Notes: generated by a model not told the origin, from the letters alone. A stretch of 64,000 nt of DNA from Acidobacteriota bacterium (GCA_024641665.1 JAHECP010000004.1:1-64000), one strand, 5' to 3'; positions 1-9,515 are shown, counted from the stretch's first letter. Numbers and translations are program-made.

Positions 1-312
1 AATACAACAGGCTGGGACGGTAGGATCTCGGGACTCGGGGCTCGAGACGTGGGACTCGGGCTGCAAACGACCACGGGGGCACGACGAGGGGCGCCTCATG
101 CGAGCACACGCGCCCGTCCCGGGCGGCGTCGGGGCAAGCGCCCAGTTGCGACCTCGCGCGCACACGCGTCAGTCGGCAAACGCGCCCGCAGGCGTTCCGG
201 GCGCGGCGGCGTCGCTTTCGACAATCGCCGGGGCGTTGCCCCGTTGCCTCACATGATTGTTGGCTGCCCCCCGACGAACCCCGGCCGACGCGCGCATCGT
301 AAGGACATGCGC

Positions 313-397
313 CGAAGGGCGCGCGAGGAAGCGGAGCGGGGCGTCGGGGCCCCGCGAGCGACGAGCTAGGCGGGGTGCAGGGGTCCCCGCCGATCTA
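313..397 (+). repeat. Dispersed mosaic intergenic repeat, copy A
   Basis: This segment matches the reverse complement of roughly 15434-15552 over two blocks: a left block around GGAAGCGGAGCGGGGCG and a right block GGCGGGGTGCAGGGG. Relative to copy C it lacks about 45 bp in the middle. Copy B at about 7329-7442 shares the left block. It is non-coding as far as I can see, and its mobility and function are unknown. Confidence 0.6.
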
Positions 398-515
398 AGC
401 GATGCCGCGCGAGCCGTCGCAGGGCGCGGTCCCGATGCCGCCCGGGACCAGCGCGTCATCGACGCCGGGCTGACCACGCACGCCTGAAGGCGCGCGCTAC
501 GGGCTGACGGGACCA

Positions 516-544
516 TTGACTTGACCGCCCGGGGGGCGTAGAAC
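516..544 (+). promoter_or_regulatory. Candidate sigma-70 promoter for the M81 gene
   Basis: TTGACT (516-521), a 17-bp spacer and TAGAAC (539-544) lie 68 bp before the ATG at 612. A strong Shine-Dalgarno, AAGGAGA, stands at about 599-605. Assigned by eye. Confidence 0.45.
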
Positions 545-611
545 GTCCCTGTCAATTCGGCCGACGGACGCACCCACCGCCCGGTATCTCGTTCGCCAAG
601 GAGACGCTGCG

Positions 612-2165
612 ATGCCTTCATCTTCATTCAGGGTCGGCGCCCGGATTGTCCTGGCGACGGTCGCCGCGAGCCTGCTGCTGGCGTGCGCGACCCAACCCCC
701 TCCCGCCGCGCAGAAGATCTACAGGATCGGCGTGGCGACCATCTCGCACGAGACCTGCACGTTCTGTCCCAATCCGACCGGCGTCGCGGAATGGGAGTTC
801 TACGGCCCGCCGATTCGCGGCGAGGCGGTGCTCGAGGACGGCCCCTACATCCAGGGGTTCGTGAAGGCGGCGAAGGAGTACCCCAATGTCGAGCTCGTCG
901 GCGCGCTCTCGCCGCGCGAGGCCAAGGGCGGGTCGTCCGGTAGCTGGATCACGCAGGAGGCCTTCGACAAGTACGTGAACGGCATCGCGGACGACCTCAA
1001 GGCCAACATGCCGCTCGACGGTGTCTATCTGGCGCTGCACGGCGCGATGGCGGTGACGGGCGTGCCGAAGCCGGAGGCCGAGATCGCTCGCCGCGTCCGC
1101 GCGGCGGTCGGGAACATCCCCATCGTGGCGACCTTCGACCTGCACGCCAACGAGGACCACGAGTTCCTCGACGTGGCCGACGGCGCGTTCATCGTGAAGC
1201 GCTACCCGCACTACGACTCGGCACTCCAGGGCGATCGCGCCATGCGCTACCTGCTGCGGGTGATCAAGGGCGACTACAAGCCCACCAAGGCCACGCGCAA
1301 GCCCGGCGTCATCACGCCGAGCGTCTTCCAGGGCACCGGCGTCTCGCCGGCGATGGAGATCATGGAGCGCGCTCGCATCTGGGAGGAGCGCGCGCCCGAC
1401 ACGTTCGTGTCGGTCGCGTTCGGCTTCGCCTACGCCGACGTGCCCGACGTGGGCGCGACCGTCGAGGTGATGACGAACGACAACCAGAAGCTGGCCGACC
1501 AGATCGCGCAGGACATGTCGGACTTCATCTGGATGAAGCGCGAGGCGTTCGCCGGCAAGAAGCTGCCGAAGGTCAAGGAGGGTGTCGCCGAGGCCATCGC
1601 CGCCGCCAAGGCGGGCAGGACGCCGGTCGTCGTGGCCGACCACGCGGACCGCACGGGCAACTCGACGTGGATCCTCGAGGAGCTGATCCGCCAGGGCGGG
1701 AAGAACTACGTCGTCGCCACCATCGCGGACGACAAGGCCATCGAGGCGATCAAGGCCAAGGCGAAGGTCGGCGACGCGGTCAGCGTCGACGTGGGCGGCT
1801 ACGCCGACGAATACGCGAACAAGCCGGTGAAGATCGACGGCACGCTCGAGTACCTCGACAAGTGGCAGCAGCACGCCACGGTGGCCGTCATCCGCTTTGG
1901 CGACAACAACCGGGTCATCCTCACGCCGGTGCTCGAGCAGGTGATGGACCCGGGCATCCTGGACGATCTGAAGATCGACCGCGCGCAGGTGGACATGATC
2001 GTGATCAAGTCGCGCGTGCACTTCTGGCGCGGCTTCGTCGAGAACGGCCTCGCCAAGGCCGTCGTCGTGATCGACGCGCCGGGGCTCGGACCGGCGGACC
2101 TGAGCACGATCCCGTACAAGAACGCGCCGGTCGCGGACCTCTATCCGCTCGGCAAGAAGATGTAG
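612..2165 (+). CDS. M81 family (MlrC/microcystinase C-like) metallopeptidase lipoprotein
   Basis: The 517-aa protein matches the M81/MlrC family, whose founding member cleaves linearised microcystin peptides; these are presumed zinc peptidases. Visible family signatures are IGVATISHETCTF after the leader, LDGVYLALHGAM, the metal-site-like TFDLHANED and RYPHYDS near residues 170-200. The C-terminal part holds VVVADHADRTGNS. The N-terminus has a hydrophobic stretch ending in LLLAC, a lipobox, so it is probably an outer-membrane or periplasmic lipoprotein. The start is set by AAGGAGA seven bases upstream. It stands alone, with two hairpins behind it. The true substrate is unknown; a general peptide-scavenging role is inference. 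Confidence 0.88.
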   Translation: MPSSSFRVGARIVLATVAASLLLACATQPPPAAQKIYRIGVATISHETCTFCPNPTGVAEWEFYGPPIRGEAVLEDGPYIQGFVKAAKEYPNVELVGALSPREAKGGSSGSWITQEAFDKYVNGIADDLKANMPLDGVYLALHGAMAVTGVPKPEAEIARRVRAAVGNIPIVATFDLHANEDHEFLDVADGAFIVKRYPHYDSALQGDRAMRYLLRVIKGDYKPTKATRKPGVITPSVFQGTGVSPAMEIMERARIWEERAPDTFVSVAFGFAYADVPDVGATVEVMTNDNQKLADQIAQDMSDFIWMKREAFAGKKLPKVKEGVAEAIAAAKAGRTPVVVADHADRTGNSTWILEELIRQGGKNYVVATIADDKAIEAIKAKAKVGDAVSVDVGGYADEYANKPVKIDGTLEYLDKWQQHATVAVIRFGDNNRVILTPVLEQVMDPGILDDLKIDRAQVDMIVIKSRVHFWRGFVENGLAKAVVVIDAPGLGPADLSTIPYKNAPVADLYPLGKKM

Positions 2166-2185
2166 GGGCCGGCTTCAGCCGGCCC
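2166..2185 (+). terminator. Hairpin after the M81 gene
   Basis: Perfect 8-bp inverted repeat GGGCCGGC / GCCGGCCC around a TTCA loop, immediately after the stop codon. There is no T-run, so it may work as a strong GC hairpin or only stabilise the mRNA end. Confidence 0.5.
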
Positions 2186-2210
2186 GCTTCCGTGTCCGGT
2201 GCCCTGCGCA

Positions 2211-2243
2211 GGGGCGACCCGCCGGGACCCGCCGGGTCGCCCC
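2211..2243. terminator. Hairpin between two convergent genes
   Basis: A 10-bp inverted repeat, GGGGCGACCC / GGGTCGCCCC, with a 13-base loop lies between the converging ends of the M81 gene (2165) and the M61 gene (2258). It is a plausible bidirectional terminator, with no clear T-run on either side. Confidence 0.45.
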
Positions 2244-2257
2244 TCCCCCTCCGCGTG

Positions 2258-4126
2258 CTACGTTTTCGGCTTGATCAGCTCGTCCAGATAATCGGGCTTC
2301 GCGCTGTCGCGCTCGAGGTGCGGGTAGCGCGGGCCGCCGTGGTAGTCGATGGTGCACGTCTCGTAATAGGCGTCGTTCACCGCGAGCAGCACGATCGGTC
2401 GCGCGGTCTTGGGGCTGTTGGCGATCGCGTCCTCCAGGAGGTCGTGCGTATAGACGCGGCCGTTCACGCCCACTACCTTCATCCCGGGCACGAGGCCCGC
2501 CTTGAACGCCGGGCCGTCGTAGATCGAGTCGGTCACCGTGCCGTCGCGCGAGAGCTGGAGGCCGATCGAGTACTCATCGGCCGGGATGGGCCGACGGCCG
2601 CGGGTGCTCTGCGGTCGGCTCGTGAAGACGACCTTCCAGCCGCCGTTCTCGATGCCGCCGGTCGGCGCCTTCGCCGACGTGGATGCCAGGCGGGTATTGA
2701 AGAAGCTCGCCCAGTCGTACGGCGCCACTTGGTTCAGCGCCTGCACCACGTCGTCGAACGTGTAGGTTTTCAGCTGCGGGCCCTCATTCGGGCCGCCGTA
2801 GAAGAGGTGGCAGAAGTCGTCGATGGCCTTCTGGCCGTGCGTCTGGTCGTGGATGATCGTGGCCACCTCGAGCCAGAGCAGGTCGCCCTCGTCGTAGTAG
2901 TCGGTGCCGCGACGCCAGTTGAGCCAGCCTCCGCGTCCGCTGACCTCCGGCTCGGCGACGGCCGTGTCGAGCAGCGGGCGCCAGGTGCGGCCGGGACGGC
3001 CCGGGCCGAGCGCGGCCGCGATGCCCGCCAGGTAGTTGCGGTACTCCTCGGGCGTCCACAGCCCGCTGCGCGCCGCCAGCAGCGGCCCGGCGAAGTCGGT
3101 GAACCCCTCGTAGACCCACAGCAGGTCGGTCTTCTCGGCCTCCTCGTAGTACGGCGTGCTCAGGTCCGCCGGCCGGCGGAACTTGCCGTTCCACGAGTGC
3201 GCGTACTCGTGCGCCAGGAGCCCGTCGAGCGCGATGGCCGCGTTCGGCTCGAGCAGCGTGCGCTCGGGCAGCCGGCTGTCGTTCGACTCGTGGTGTTCGA
3301 GGCCGAAGTGCGCCACGTGGTCGCTCAGCGTGAGCAGGAAATGGTAGTCGCGGTAGTGGCGCACGCCGAACAGCCTGCCGGCCTCCGCCACGAGGTTGGT
3401 CATGTCCTGTTTGACCTCGGGGCTCATGTCGAGCGCCTCCTCGCTGTCGGCCACGATGTCGATCTCGTGGTGGATCGGCTCGCCGGGCGGCGTGATGTCG
3501 ACGGCGCGGTAATACTGACCGGCGACCACCGGCGAGTCCACCAGCCGGTTGAGCGCCTCCGGCTCGAAGGTGACGCGGTCGCCGGTCTGGCTCTGGACGG
3601 CGAGCGGCGTGCCGAACTTCCAGCCCGGCGGCAGCATGAGGGTCGCGGCGTAGGTGAGCTGCTGGGCGGGCGTGCCGGCCGGATACAGCAGGTTCTGGTT
3701 CCAGCTGACGACGACCAGCTTGTCGGTGGCCGAGGCGCCGGCGGTGAACGCCCCGCCGCCCGGCTCGAGGTAGTCGAACGACGCCTCGAGGCGGTCGACG
3801 CCCGGCGGCACGTCCAGGTGGAAGGTGAAGGCGTCGAGCAGGTCGCGCGTCCAGGGCACGGTCTGGCCGTTGGCGGTGAACGTCAGGCCCGTGACGTTGG
3901 CGATCGGACCGCTCGCCGCGTGCTCGCCGGGAATCCACTTCGGGTAGTAGAGGGTCAGCGGCCCCGGCTTGACCGGCATGACCATCCTGGTGCGAACGAT
4001 CTTCCGGGGCACCTGCGTAGCGTCCACAGTCAGCGTGATGGGCCCGGACTGGGCGAACGCCAGGGGCGCGCCCGACAGGAACACGGCCAGCGCGACGAGC
4101 GGACCGCGCACACGGATCCGACGCAT
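2258..4126 (-). CDS. M61 (glycyl aminopeptidase-like) family metallopeptidase with PDZ domain
   Basis: The 622-aa precursor carries a signal peptide ending near ALAFAQ. An N-terminal beta domain is followed by the catalytic domain with zinc motif HEYAHSWNGK (HExxH at about residue 305) and the downstream glutamate in VYEGFTDF. A C-terminal PDZ-like domain holds IYDGPAFKAGLVPGMKVVGVNG. This order (beta domain, HExxH catalytic domain, PDZ) is the M61 layout. The protein should be exported and cleave peptides N-terminally. It is convergent with the M81 gene and divergent from the TonB-dependent receptor. The family call is firm; the substrate is not known. Confidence 0.92.
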   Translation of the reverse strand: MRRIRVRGPLVALAVFLSGAPLAFAQSGPITLTVDATQVPRKIVRTRMVMPVKPGPLTLYYPKWIPGEHAASGPIANVTGLTFTANGQTVPWTRDLLDAFTFHLDVPPGVDRLEASFDYLEPGGGAFTAGASATDKLVVVSWNQNLLYPAGTPAQQLTYAATLMLPPGWKFGTPLAVQSQTGDRVTFEPEALNRLVDSPVVAGQYYRAVDITPPGEPIHHEIDIVADSEEALDMSPEVKQDMTNLVAEAGRLFGVRHYRDYHFLLTLSDHVAHFGLEHHESNDSRLPERTLLEPNAAIALDGLLAHEYAHSWNGKFRRPADLSTPYYEEAEKTDLLWVYEGFTDFAGPLLAARSGLWTPEEYRNYLAGIAAALGPGRPGRTWRPLLDTAVAEPEVSGRGGWLNWRRGTDYYDEGDLLWLEVATIIHDQTHGQKAIDDFCHLFYGGPNEGPQLKTYTFDDVVQALNQVAPYDWASFFNTRLASTSAKAPTGGIENGGWKVVFTSRPQSTRGRRPIPADEYSIGLQLSRDGTVTDSIYDGPAFKAGLVPGMKVVGVNGRVYTHDLLEDAIANSPKTARPIVLLAVNDAYYETCTIDYHGGPRYPHLERDSAKPDYLDELIKPKT

Positions 4127-4264
4127 GGGAGTCTCCTTCCGTCGAGAAATGGGGGGAGGGCTCCCTCTAGTCTATCAGGCGGGCTCCCGCCAAGGCATGT
4201 GCGCTCCGCGCGCGGACCGCGCGCGCCGCCGCAAGTTCCTGTCTCCACCCGCAGTCAGGAGGAG

Positions 4265-4270
4265 TATAAT
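4265..4270 (+). promoter_or_regulatory. Candidate -10 box (TATAAT) for the TonB-dependent receptor gene
   Basis: A perfect TATAAT in a very GC-rich intergenic region, 28 bp before the ATG at 4298. No good -35 is visible at 17 bp, so the promoter may need an activator or another sigma factor. A GGGGAGG ribosome site follows at 4284-4290. Confidence 0.45.
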
Positions 4271-4297
4271 CTGCGCCTTCCTTGGGGAGGTGTCCGT

Positions 4298-7213
4298 ATG
4301 GATCCTGCGCCGGTCCGGCGCGCCTTGTGCGTCGTCGTTGTCAGCCTCGCCATCTCGGCGATTCCCGTTTACGCTCAGCAAACCGGTTCGATCTCCGGAA
4401 AGGTCACGGCCACCGACGGCGCGCTGCTGCCCGGCGTGAGCGTCGTCGCGAAATCCGATATCTTGCCCGCACCGCGGGAGACCGTCTCGGGCCCTGAGGG
4501 CGCGTACCGCCTGCCGGCGCTGCCGCCCGGCACCTACACGCTCACGTTCGCGCTGTCGGGCATGCAGACGGTGACCCGGCAGGCGCAGGTGCAGCTGGCG
4601 CAGGACACGATTGCCGACGCGGTGCTGGGCGTGGGCGGCGTGACGGAAGCCGTCACGGTCACCGCCCAGGCGTCGGTCGTCAACCCCGAGTCGGCGGCCA
4701 TCACGAACGGCCTGACCAACAAGCAGATCAGCTCGCTGCCCGTCGGGCAGGAGTACCGCGACCTGATCAAGCTGATTCCGGGCGTGCAGTACACGCAGGA
4801 CACGACCCGCGGACCGAGCGCCGGCGGGAGCGGGCAGGACAACGTATACCGGTTCGACGGCGTCAACGTGACGCTGCCGCTCTTCGGCACGCTGTCGGCC
4901 GAGCCCGCCTCGTACGACATCGCCGACTTCTCGGTCGTCAAGGGCGGCGCCCGCGCGGTGGACTTCGACCGCTCCGGCGGCTTCTCGGTCGACTCGGTCA
5001 GCCGCTCGGGCACCAGCCGGTACGCCGGCCAGGTCAGCTACCAGTTCCAGAGCAACGGCATGGCGGCCAAGCTGAACGACGGCAGCCCCTCGCGGTACTC
5101 GCTCAACCGCGGCTGGACCACGGCGAGCCTCGGCGGCCCGATCGTCAAGGACCGCCTGTTCTTCTACGGCTCGTACTACCGCCCGCACAACTCGCGCGAC
5201 AACCGGGCGAACCTGTACGGCGATCTGCCGAAGTACGAGAGCACGCGCAACGAGGGCTTCGGCAAGGTCACCTACACGCCGACGAGCTCGGTGCTCGTCA
5301 ACGTCAGCTACCGGCAGTCGCACCGCCTCGACAAGAGCGACCTCTTCGCGTCCGATTCCTCGTCGACGACGGGGACGGGCAACGAGGCGCGGCAGAAGAT
5401 CGCCATCGGCGAGGCGTCCTGGGTCATCAGCGCGCGGAGCCTCCTGAGCTTCAAGTACACGCACTTCGCGAACCCGACGCAGGGCCGGCCCGACAACGTG
5501 TCGAACGCCACGATCTCGACGGGGATCGGGACGCAGCTGCCCCTCAGCAGCCTCGACACGCTGGGCCTGGTGTCGGTGCCGGCGCCGATCTCCGGTGCGA
5601 ACGCCTACAACGCGTTCATCCAGCCGCTCATCAATCAGTACGGCTACACGCAGAACGGCGCGAAGGTCGGCGGCGGCACGGTCGGCTACGGCACGACGTT
5701 CGACAAGGACGACTTCTTCCGGGATTCCGGCCAGGTCGCCTACAACATCACGCTCGGCAGCGTCGTGCGGCACGACCTGCACGTCGGCTACCAGCGCTAC
5801 GTGGACTCGGAGGACCTGACGCGCAGCTCGAACGGCTGGGGCCTCATCACGGTGCCCGGCGGCCGCCTCAACTTCAACGGCACGCCGATCTACTACGAGG
5901 CGACCTTCCAGCAGCAGACCACCGGCGCGGTGCCGACGATCCACTCGGAGTACCACTCGCAGAGCATCGAAGTGAACGACGCCATCACCTGGAACAACTG
6001 GACGTTCAACGTCGGCCTGCTTGCGAGCAACGACACGCTGTACGGCCAGGGCCTGAAGGTGGATTCGGCCACGCTCTCCGGCTACGTGCTGTCGCCCGGG
6101 ACGAAGTACACGATGTACGACGTCCCGTTCAAGAAGATGCTCCAGCCGCGCATCAGCGCGACCTGGGCGTACAACGGGCACGACACGGTGTACGGGAGCT
6201 ACGCGACCTACAATCCGGCCGCGAGCTCGCTGCCGCGCGCCGCGTCGTGGGACCGCAACATCGCGACGACCATCAACGCCTACTTCGACGCGAGCGGGAA
6301 GCTGTTCGCCATCGATCCGGTGAAGTCGTCCTCGGGCAAGCTGTTCGTGCTGAACATGACGCCGCGCACGGTGCGGGAGTACCTCATTGGCACGGCCCGC
6401 CAGCTGAACGAGCACTGGACCGCCCGGCTCTACGGCCGCTACCGGAAGGGCAGCCACTTCTGGGAGGACACCAACAACAACGCGCGGGTCGTGTACGACC
6501 CGCCGCCGGGCATCCCGCAGACGCTGTACATCCCGAACCTCGACGCCCAGCGGGCGCAGATCGGCAGCGGGTCCAGCTACGTCATCACCGAGCTCGACGG
6601 CGCGTTCACGAAATACTACGAGGTGAGCCTGGAGACCGAGTACCGGACGAACAAGGTCTACCTGAACGCCGGCTACACCTGGAGCCACTACTACGGCAAC
6701 TTCGACCAGGACAACTCGACAACGGGCAACGACGCGAACATCTTCATCGGCTCGTCGTTCATCGCCGACGACGGCGGGCGCCAGATCTGGAACAACCGCT
6801 ACGGCGACCTGCGCGGCGACCGGCCGAACCTGCTGAAGATCTACGGCTACTACGCGCTCGACTGGAATGCCACCGCGGGCGCCTACTTCGTCGCGCAGTC
6901 CGGGCAGCCGTGGGAGATGTGGAGCTACGAGCCGTACCGGGCCTTCACGACATCCACGAGCGACACGTCGCGCTACGCCGAGCCGGCCGGCTCCAGACGA
7001 AGTCCCGCGCACGCGCAGCTGGACCTCAACTACACCCAGAACATCCGCACGGCGAGCCGCCTCGGCGTGCAGATCGTGGGGGACCTCTTCAACGTCTTCA
7101 ACAGCCAGACGGGCTACAACTACAACCCGGCCGTGCACAGCTCGACGTTCGGCCAGCCACGCTCGTACTACGACCCGAGACGGTTTCAGCTGATGTTGCG
7201 CGTGCAGTTCTGA
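4298..7213 (+). CDS. TonB-dependent receptor with carboxypeptidase-regulatory-like domain
   Basis: The 971-aa outer-membrane receptor starts MDPAPVRRALCVVV and has a signal peptide ending VYAQ. A carboxypeptidase-regulatory-like fold follows (GSISGKVTATDGALLPGVSV to about residue 110). Next come a plug domain and a large barrel rich in Tyr/Asn/Ser that ends in a terminal Phe (RVQF), as barrel proteins do. This architecture is expanded in Acidobacteriota and Bacteroidota for uptake of large substrates. The open frame extends far upstream through the previous genes, but the ATG at 4298 has the ribosome site and the signal peptide. The ligand is not inferable. A long hairpin follows the stop. 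Confidence 0.92.
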   Translation: MDPAPVRRALCVVVVSLAISAIPVYAQQTGSISGKVTATDGALLPGVSVVAKSDILPAPRETVSGPEGAYRLPALPPGTYTLTFALSGMQTVTRQAQVQLAQDTIADAVLGVGGVTEAVTVTAQASVVNPESAAITNGLTNKQISSLPVGQEYRDLIKLIPGVQYTQDTTRGPSAGGSGQDNVYRFDGVNVTLPLFGTLSAEPASYDIADFSVVKGGARAVDFDRSGGFSVDSVSRSGTSRYAGQVSYQFQSNGMAAKLNDGSPSRYSLNRGWTTASLGGPIVKDRLFFYGSYYRPHNSRDNRANLYGDLPKYESTRNEGFGKVTYTPTSSVLVNVSYRQSHRLDKSDLFASDSSSTTGTGNEARQKIAIGEASWVISARSLLSFKYTHFANPTQGRPDNVSNATISTGIGTQLPLSSLDTLGLVSVPAPISGANAYNAFIQPLINQYGYTQNGAKVGGGTVGYGTTFDKDDFFRDSGQVAYNITLGSVVRHDLHVGYQRYVDSEDLTRSSNGWGLITVPGGRLNFNGTPIYYEATFQQQTTGAVPTIHSEYHSQSIEVNDAITWNNWTFNVGLLASNDTLYGQGLKVDSATLSGYVLSPGTKYTMYDVPFKKMLQPRISATWAYNGHDTVYGSYATYNPAASSLPRAASWDRNIATTINAYFDASGKLFAIDPVKSSSGKLFVLNMTPRTVREYLIGTARQLNEHWTARLYGRYRKGSHFWEDTNNNARVVYDPPPGIPQTLYIPNLDAQRAQIGSGSSYVITELDGAFTKYYEVSLETEYRTNKVYLNAGYTWSHYYGNFDQDNSTTGNDANIFIGSSFIADDGGRQIWNNRYGDLRGDRPNLLKIYGYYALDWNATAGAYFVAQSGQPWEMWSYEPYRAFTTSTSDTSRYAEPAGSRRSPAHAQLDLNYTQNIRTASRLGVQIVGDLFNVFNSQTGYNYNPAVHSSTFGQPRSYYDPRRFQLMLRVQF

Positions 7214-7220
7214 GCGTTCG

Positions 7221-7260
7221 CTGAAGAAGGGGACGTGAGGCCTCCCGTCTCCTTCTTCAG
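7221..7260 (+). terminator. Long hairpin terminator after the receptor gene
   Basis: CTGAAGAAGGGGACG pairs with CGTCTCCTTCTTCAG over 15 positions (one G-U), with a 10-base loop. It begins eight bases after the stop codon. There is no T-run. Confidence 0.6.
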
Positions 7261-7328
7261 CCAGGCCGCGCACGGCGCGGCCCGCGAGCCGGGGTCCCCA
7301 ACGCGCGGACTGTGCGCGTTGGGGTGGG

Positions 7329-7442
7329 ATGGAGCGGCGCGGGGCGACGGGGCCCCGCCAGCGACCGAGCCGGCCTGCCTCCGCCAAGGCTACGGCGGCC
7401 CGCCGGAGCTTCAGCGAAGGCGGGGGTCCGGGGCGAAGCCCC
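7329..7442 (+). repeat. Dispersed mosaic intergenic repeat, copy B
   Basis: It shares GCGGGGCGACGGGGC with copies A and C, and CGACCGAGCC plus the terminal hairpin block GGGGTCCGGGGC..GCCCCGGT with copy C. Its middle is unique and includes CCGCCAAGGCTACGGCGG. It lies against the 3' end of the minus-strand gene at 7446. Confidence 0.55.
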
Positions 7443-7445
7443 GGT

Positions 7446-9515
7446 CTATTTCTGGAACAGCCGCTCCTGCGCGATGAGCGGGCGCGTCGTCTGGTCGGCG
7501 TGCTCGCGGGCGAGCGCGATCCGCGCCGCGCGGTCGGGCTCGCCGAGGAGCACGCTGACCTGCGCGCGCTTGAAGAGCGCCATGGGATACCCGGGGTCCG
7601 ACGGCCGGACCCGGTCGAGCGCCGCCGCCGCCTCCGGCAGCCGCCGGGCGGCCAGATAGAGCACGCCCAGCTCGAGGTCGTGCGCGAACGCCTCGCCCTG
7701 GAGGCTCCTCGCCCGCTCGAACGCCTCGATGGCGACCGGCGTCTGCTCGACGCTCATGGCCTCCTCGCCCAGCCGGACGAGCTCGTCGGGCGTCGGCGCG
7801 CGCAGGGCGTAGATCCGCTGGCGCAGCCCGACGGCGTCGGCGATCCGCCCCTGCCGCTCCCGGATCACCGCGAGCGCCTCGAGCGCCGGCAGCCGCTCGG
7901 GCGTCTCGGCCAGGACGCGTTCGAGCAGCGGCACGGCGCGCGCCCAGTCCTTGCCGCGCGCATAGTGGAGCGCGAGGTAGGTGCGCACGTCCGGCGAGTC
8001 GGGCGCGAGCTCGCCGGCCCGCGCGAACGCCGCGAGCGCCTGCCGGTCGCGGCCCAGGTTCGAGTACGCGGCTGCCAGGCGCAGGGTCGCGTCGAGATTG
8101 TGGGGATCCTCGGCCAGGATCTTCCGGAGCAGCGGGATCACCTGCGCGTACCGCTCCTCGACGAAGAGCGCCGACGCCTGCTCCAGGTCGTCGAAGACGC
8201 GCACCATGTCCGCGGGCCGCGGCGCGTCCTTCCGCACCGGCGGCGCCGCGCCCGCGCTCACGTAGCCGAGCGTCGCGAGCTGGCGGCGCGCGTCCTCGCT
8301 CAGCGTATCCGGCGGCCGCGCCGCCTCCGGCGACGGGATGGGATAGTCGAGGAGCGCCGTCTCCGCCGGCGCCGGCAGGCTGACCGACCCCTTCAGATCG
8401 CGCGTCTCGCCGGGGTCGGCCACGACGTCGTAGACCTCCTCGCGCCCGCCCGCCAGGATCGCCTTGTGCCGGCCGTCCACCGCCATCGTCTGCGGCAGCC
8501 AGCCGTACTCGAGAAACGGTCTCATCGCCTCGCCGAGCACCACTTCGGGCTTCGTGTCCGGGCCGCGCAGGCTGCCGGCGGCGTCCACGCCCGCCCAGTC
8601 CAGGACGGTATTGAAGATGTGCCGCGCGCTGACCGGCGCGTCGCGCACGCCCGGCGCGACACCGGGTCCGGCGATCACGAGCGGCACGTGCATGGTGGAC
8701 TGGTACAGCAGGTTGCCGTGCTGCGACTCGCCGTGGTCGCCGAGCCCCTCGCCGTGGTCGCCGACGACCACAATGGCGACGGCCCTCCCCTGCTGCGCCG
8801 CCCGCGCGTCGAACGCCTGGACGAGCCGGCCGAGCTGCCGGTCCATCGCCGCGATCTCGCCGAGGTACGGATGCGCGGCGTACTGCGTGCGAAACGGCTC
8901 GGGCGGGTCGTAGGGCGCGTGCGGGTCGTAGTAGTGGACCCAGAAGAAGAGCGGCTGGTCGGGCTCGGTGCCCAGCGCGGCGAGCGCCGCGTCGGTCGTC
9001 TCGCGCGACGTGCGCTCGGCGCGCCCCACCGGCAGCTCGTCGTCGTAGAGATCGAAGCCGCGCGCCAGACCGAAGCGCCGCGCGAGGACGAACGCCGACA
9101 CGAAGGCGGCCGTGCGGTAGCCGGCCTGATGGAGCCGCTCGGCCAGCACCGGGTGGTCCGCGGCCAGGAACCGGGCGTTCTCGTGCACGCCGTGGCCCGC
9201 CGGGTACAGCCCCGTCATGATCGAGGCGTGCGCAGGCAGCGTTTCAGGCACGGTCGCATAGGCCTGGCGGAAGCGGAGGCCGCGGGCCGCGAGGGCGTCG
9301 AAGGCCGGCGTCTCGACGCCCTTCGCCTCGGGGCCGATCGAGTCGGCGCGCGTCGTGTCGAGCGTGACGAGCAGGATCGACGGGCGGGCCGCAGGGCGCG
9401 CGGAGGTATCGGGCGCGGGCGCCCCCGTCCCGCCGCACGCGGCCACGAACAGCGCGCCTAGGAGCGCGAGCGCCTGGAAGAGCCCCGCCGCCGTTCTGCC
9501 GCCCTGATCGGTCAT
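7446..9515 (-). CDS. Sulfatase/alkaline-phosphatase-fold lipoprotein with C-terminal TPR repeats (Thr at the nucleophile position)
   Basis: About 689 aa. The N-terminal domain has the superfamily signatures ILLVTLDTTRADSIG, GDHGEGLGDHGE and HVPLVIAGPG. The nucleophile position reads VPETLPAHASIMTGLYP, so a Thr (about residue 92) replaces the Cys/Ser of CxPxR sulfatases. It therefore cannot be a formylglycine sulfatase and may be a phosphodiesterase, phosphatase or transferase. The C-terminal half, about residues 430-680, is tetratricopeptide-like. The start at 9515 (MTDQGGRT) places the lipobox FVAAC well; an upstream ATG at 9548 is less likely. It is probably anchored in the envelope. It is divergent from the PadR gene. 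Confidence 0.82.
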   Translation of the reverse strand: MTDQGGRTAAGLFQALALLGALFVAACGGTGAPAPDTSARPAARPSILLVTLDTTRADSIGPEAKGVETPAFDALAARGLRFRQAYATVPETLPAHASIMTGLYPAGHGVHENARFLAADHPVLAERLHQAGYRTAAFVSAFVLARRFGLARGFDLYDDELPVGRAERTSRETTDAALAALGTEPDQPLFFWVHYYDPHAPYDPPEPFRTQYAAHPYLGEIAAMDRQLGRLVQAFDARAAQQGRAVAIVVVGDHGEGLGDHGESQHGNLLYQSTMHVPLVIAGPGVAPGVRDAPVSARHIFNTVLDWAGVDAAGSLRGPDTKPEVVLGEAMRPFLEYGWLPQTMAVDGRHKAILAGGREEVYDVVADPGETRDLKGSVSLPAPAETALLDYPIPSPEAARPPDTLSEDARRQLATLGYVSAGAAPPVRKDAPRPADMVRVFDDLEQASALFVEERYAQVIPLLRKILAEDPHNLDATLRLAAAYSNLGRDRQALAAFARAGELAPDSPDVRTYLALHYARGKDWARAVPLLERVLAETPERLPALEALAVIRERQGRIADAVGLRQRIYALRAPTPDELVRLGEEAMSVEQTPVAIEAFERARSLQGEAFAHDLELGVLYLAARRLPEAAAALDRVRPSDPGYPMALFKRAQVSVLLGEPDRAARIALAREHADQTTRPLIAQERLFQK

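Larger units (their letters stand above)
1..611. other. Intergenic region without a recognisable gene
   Basis: I see no convincing coding sequence here. The short open frames on both strands are arginine/alanine-rich and look like GC-driven shadows. The stretch holds short direct repeats of the type GGGACTCGGG near 34-62, one copy of a dispersed repeat at about 313-397, and a candidate sigma-70 promoter at 516-544 for the next gene. Confidence 0.6.

Noticed and set aside
1667-4297. Long 5' extension of the TonB-dependent receptor frame
   Set aside because: It runs through the M81 gene in another frame and antisense to the M61 gene; the ATG at 4298 has the ribosome site and begins the signal peptide.
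4175-7387. Minus-strand open frame of about 1070 codons across the TonB-dependent receptor
   Set aside because: Composition is Arg/Val/Ala-rich low complexity with no domain; it is antisense to a gene with clear signal peptide, plug and barrel. GC-driven shadow.
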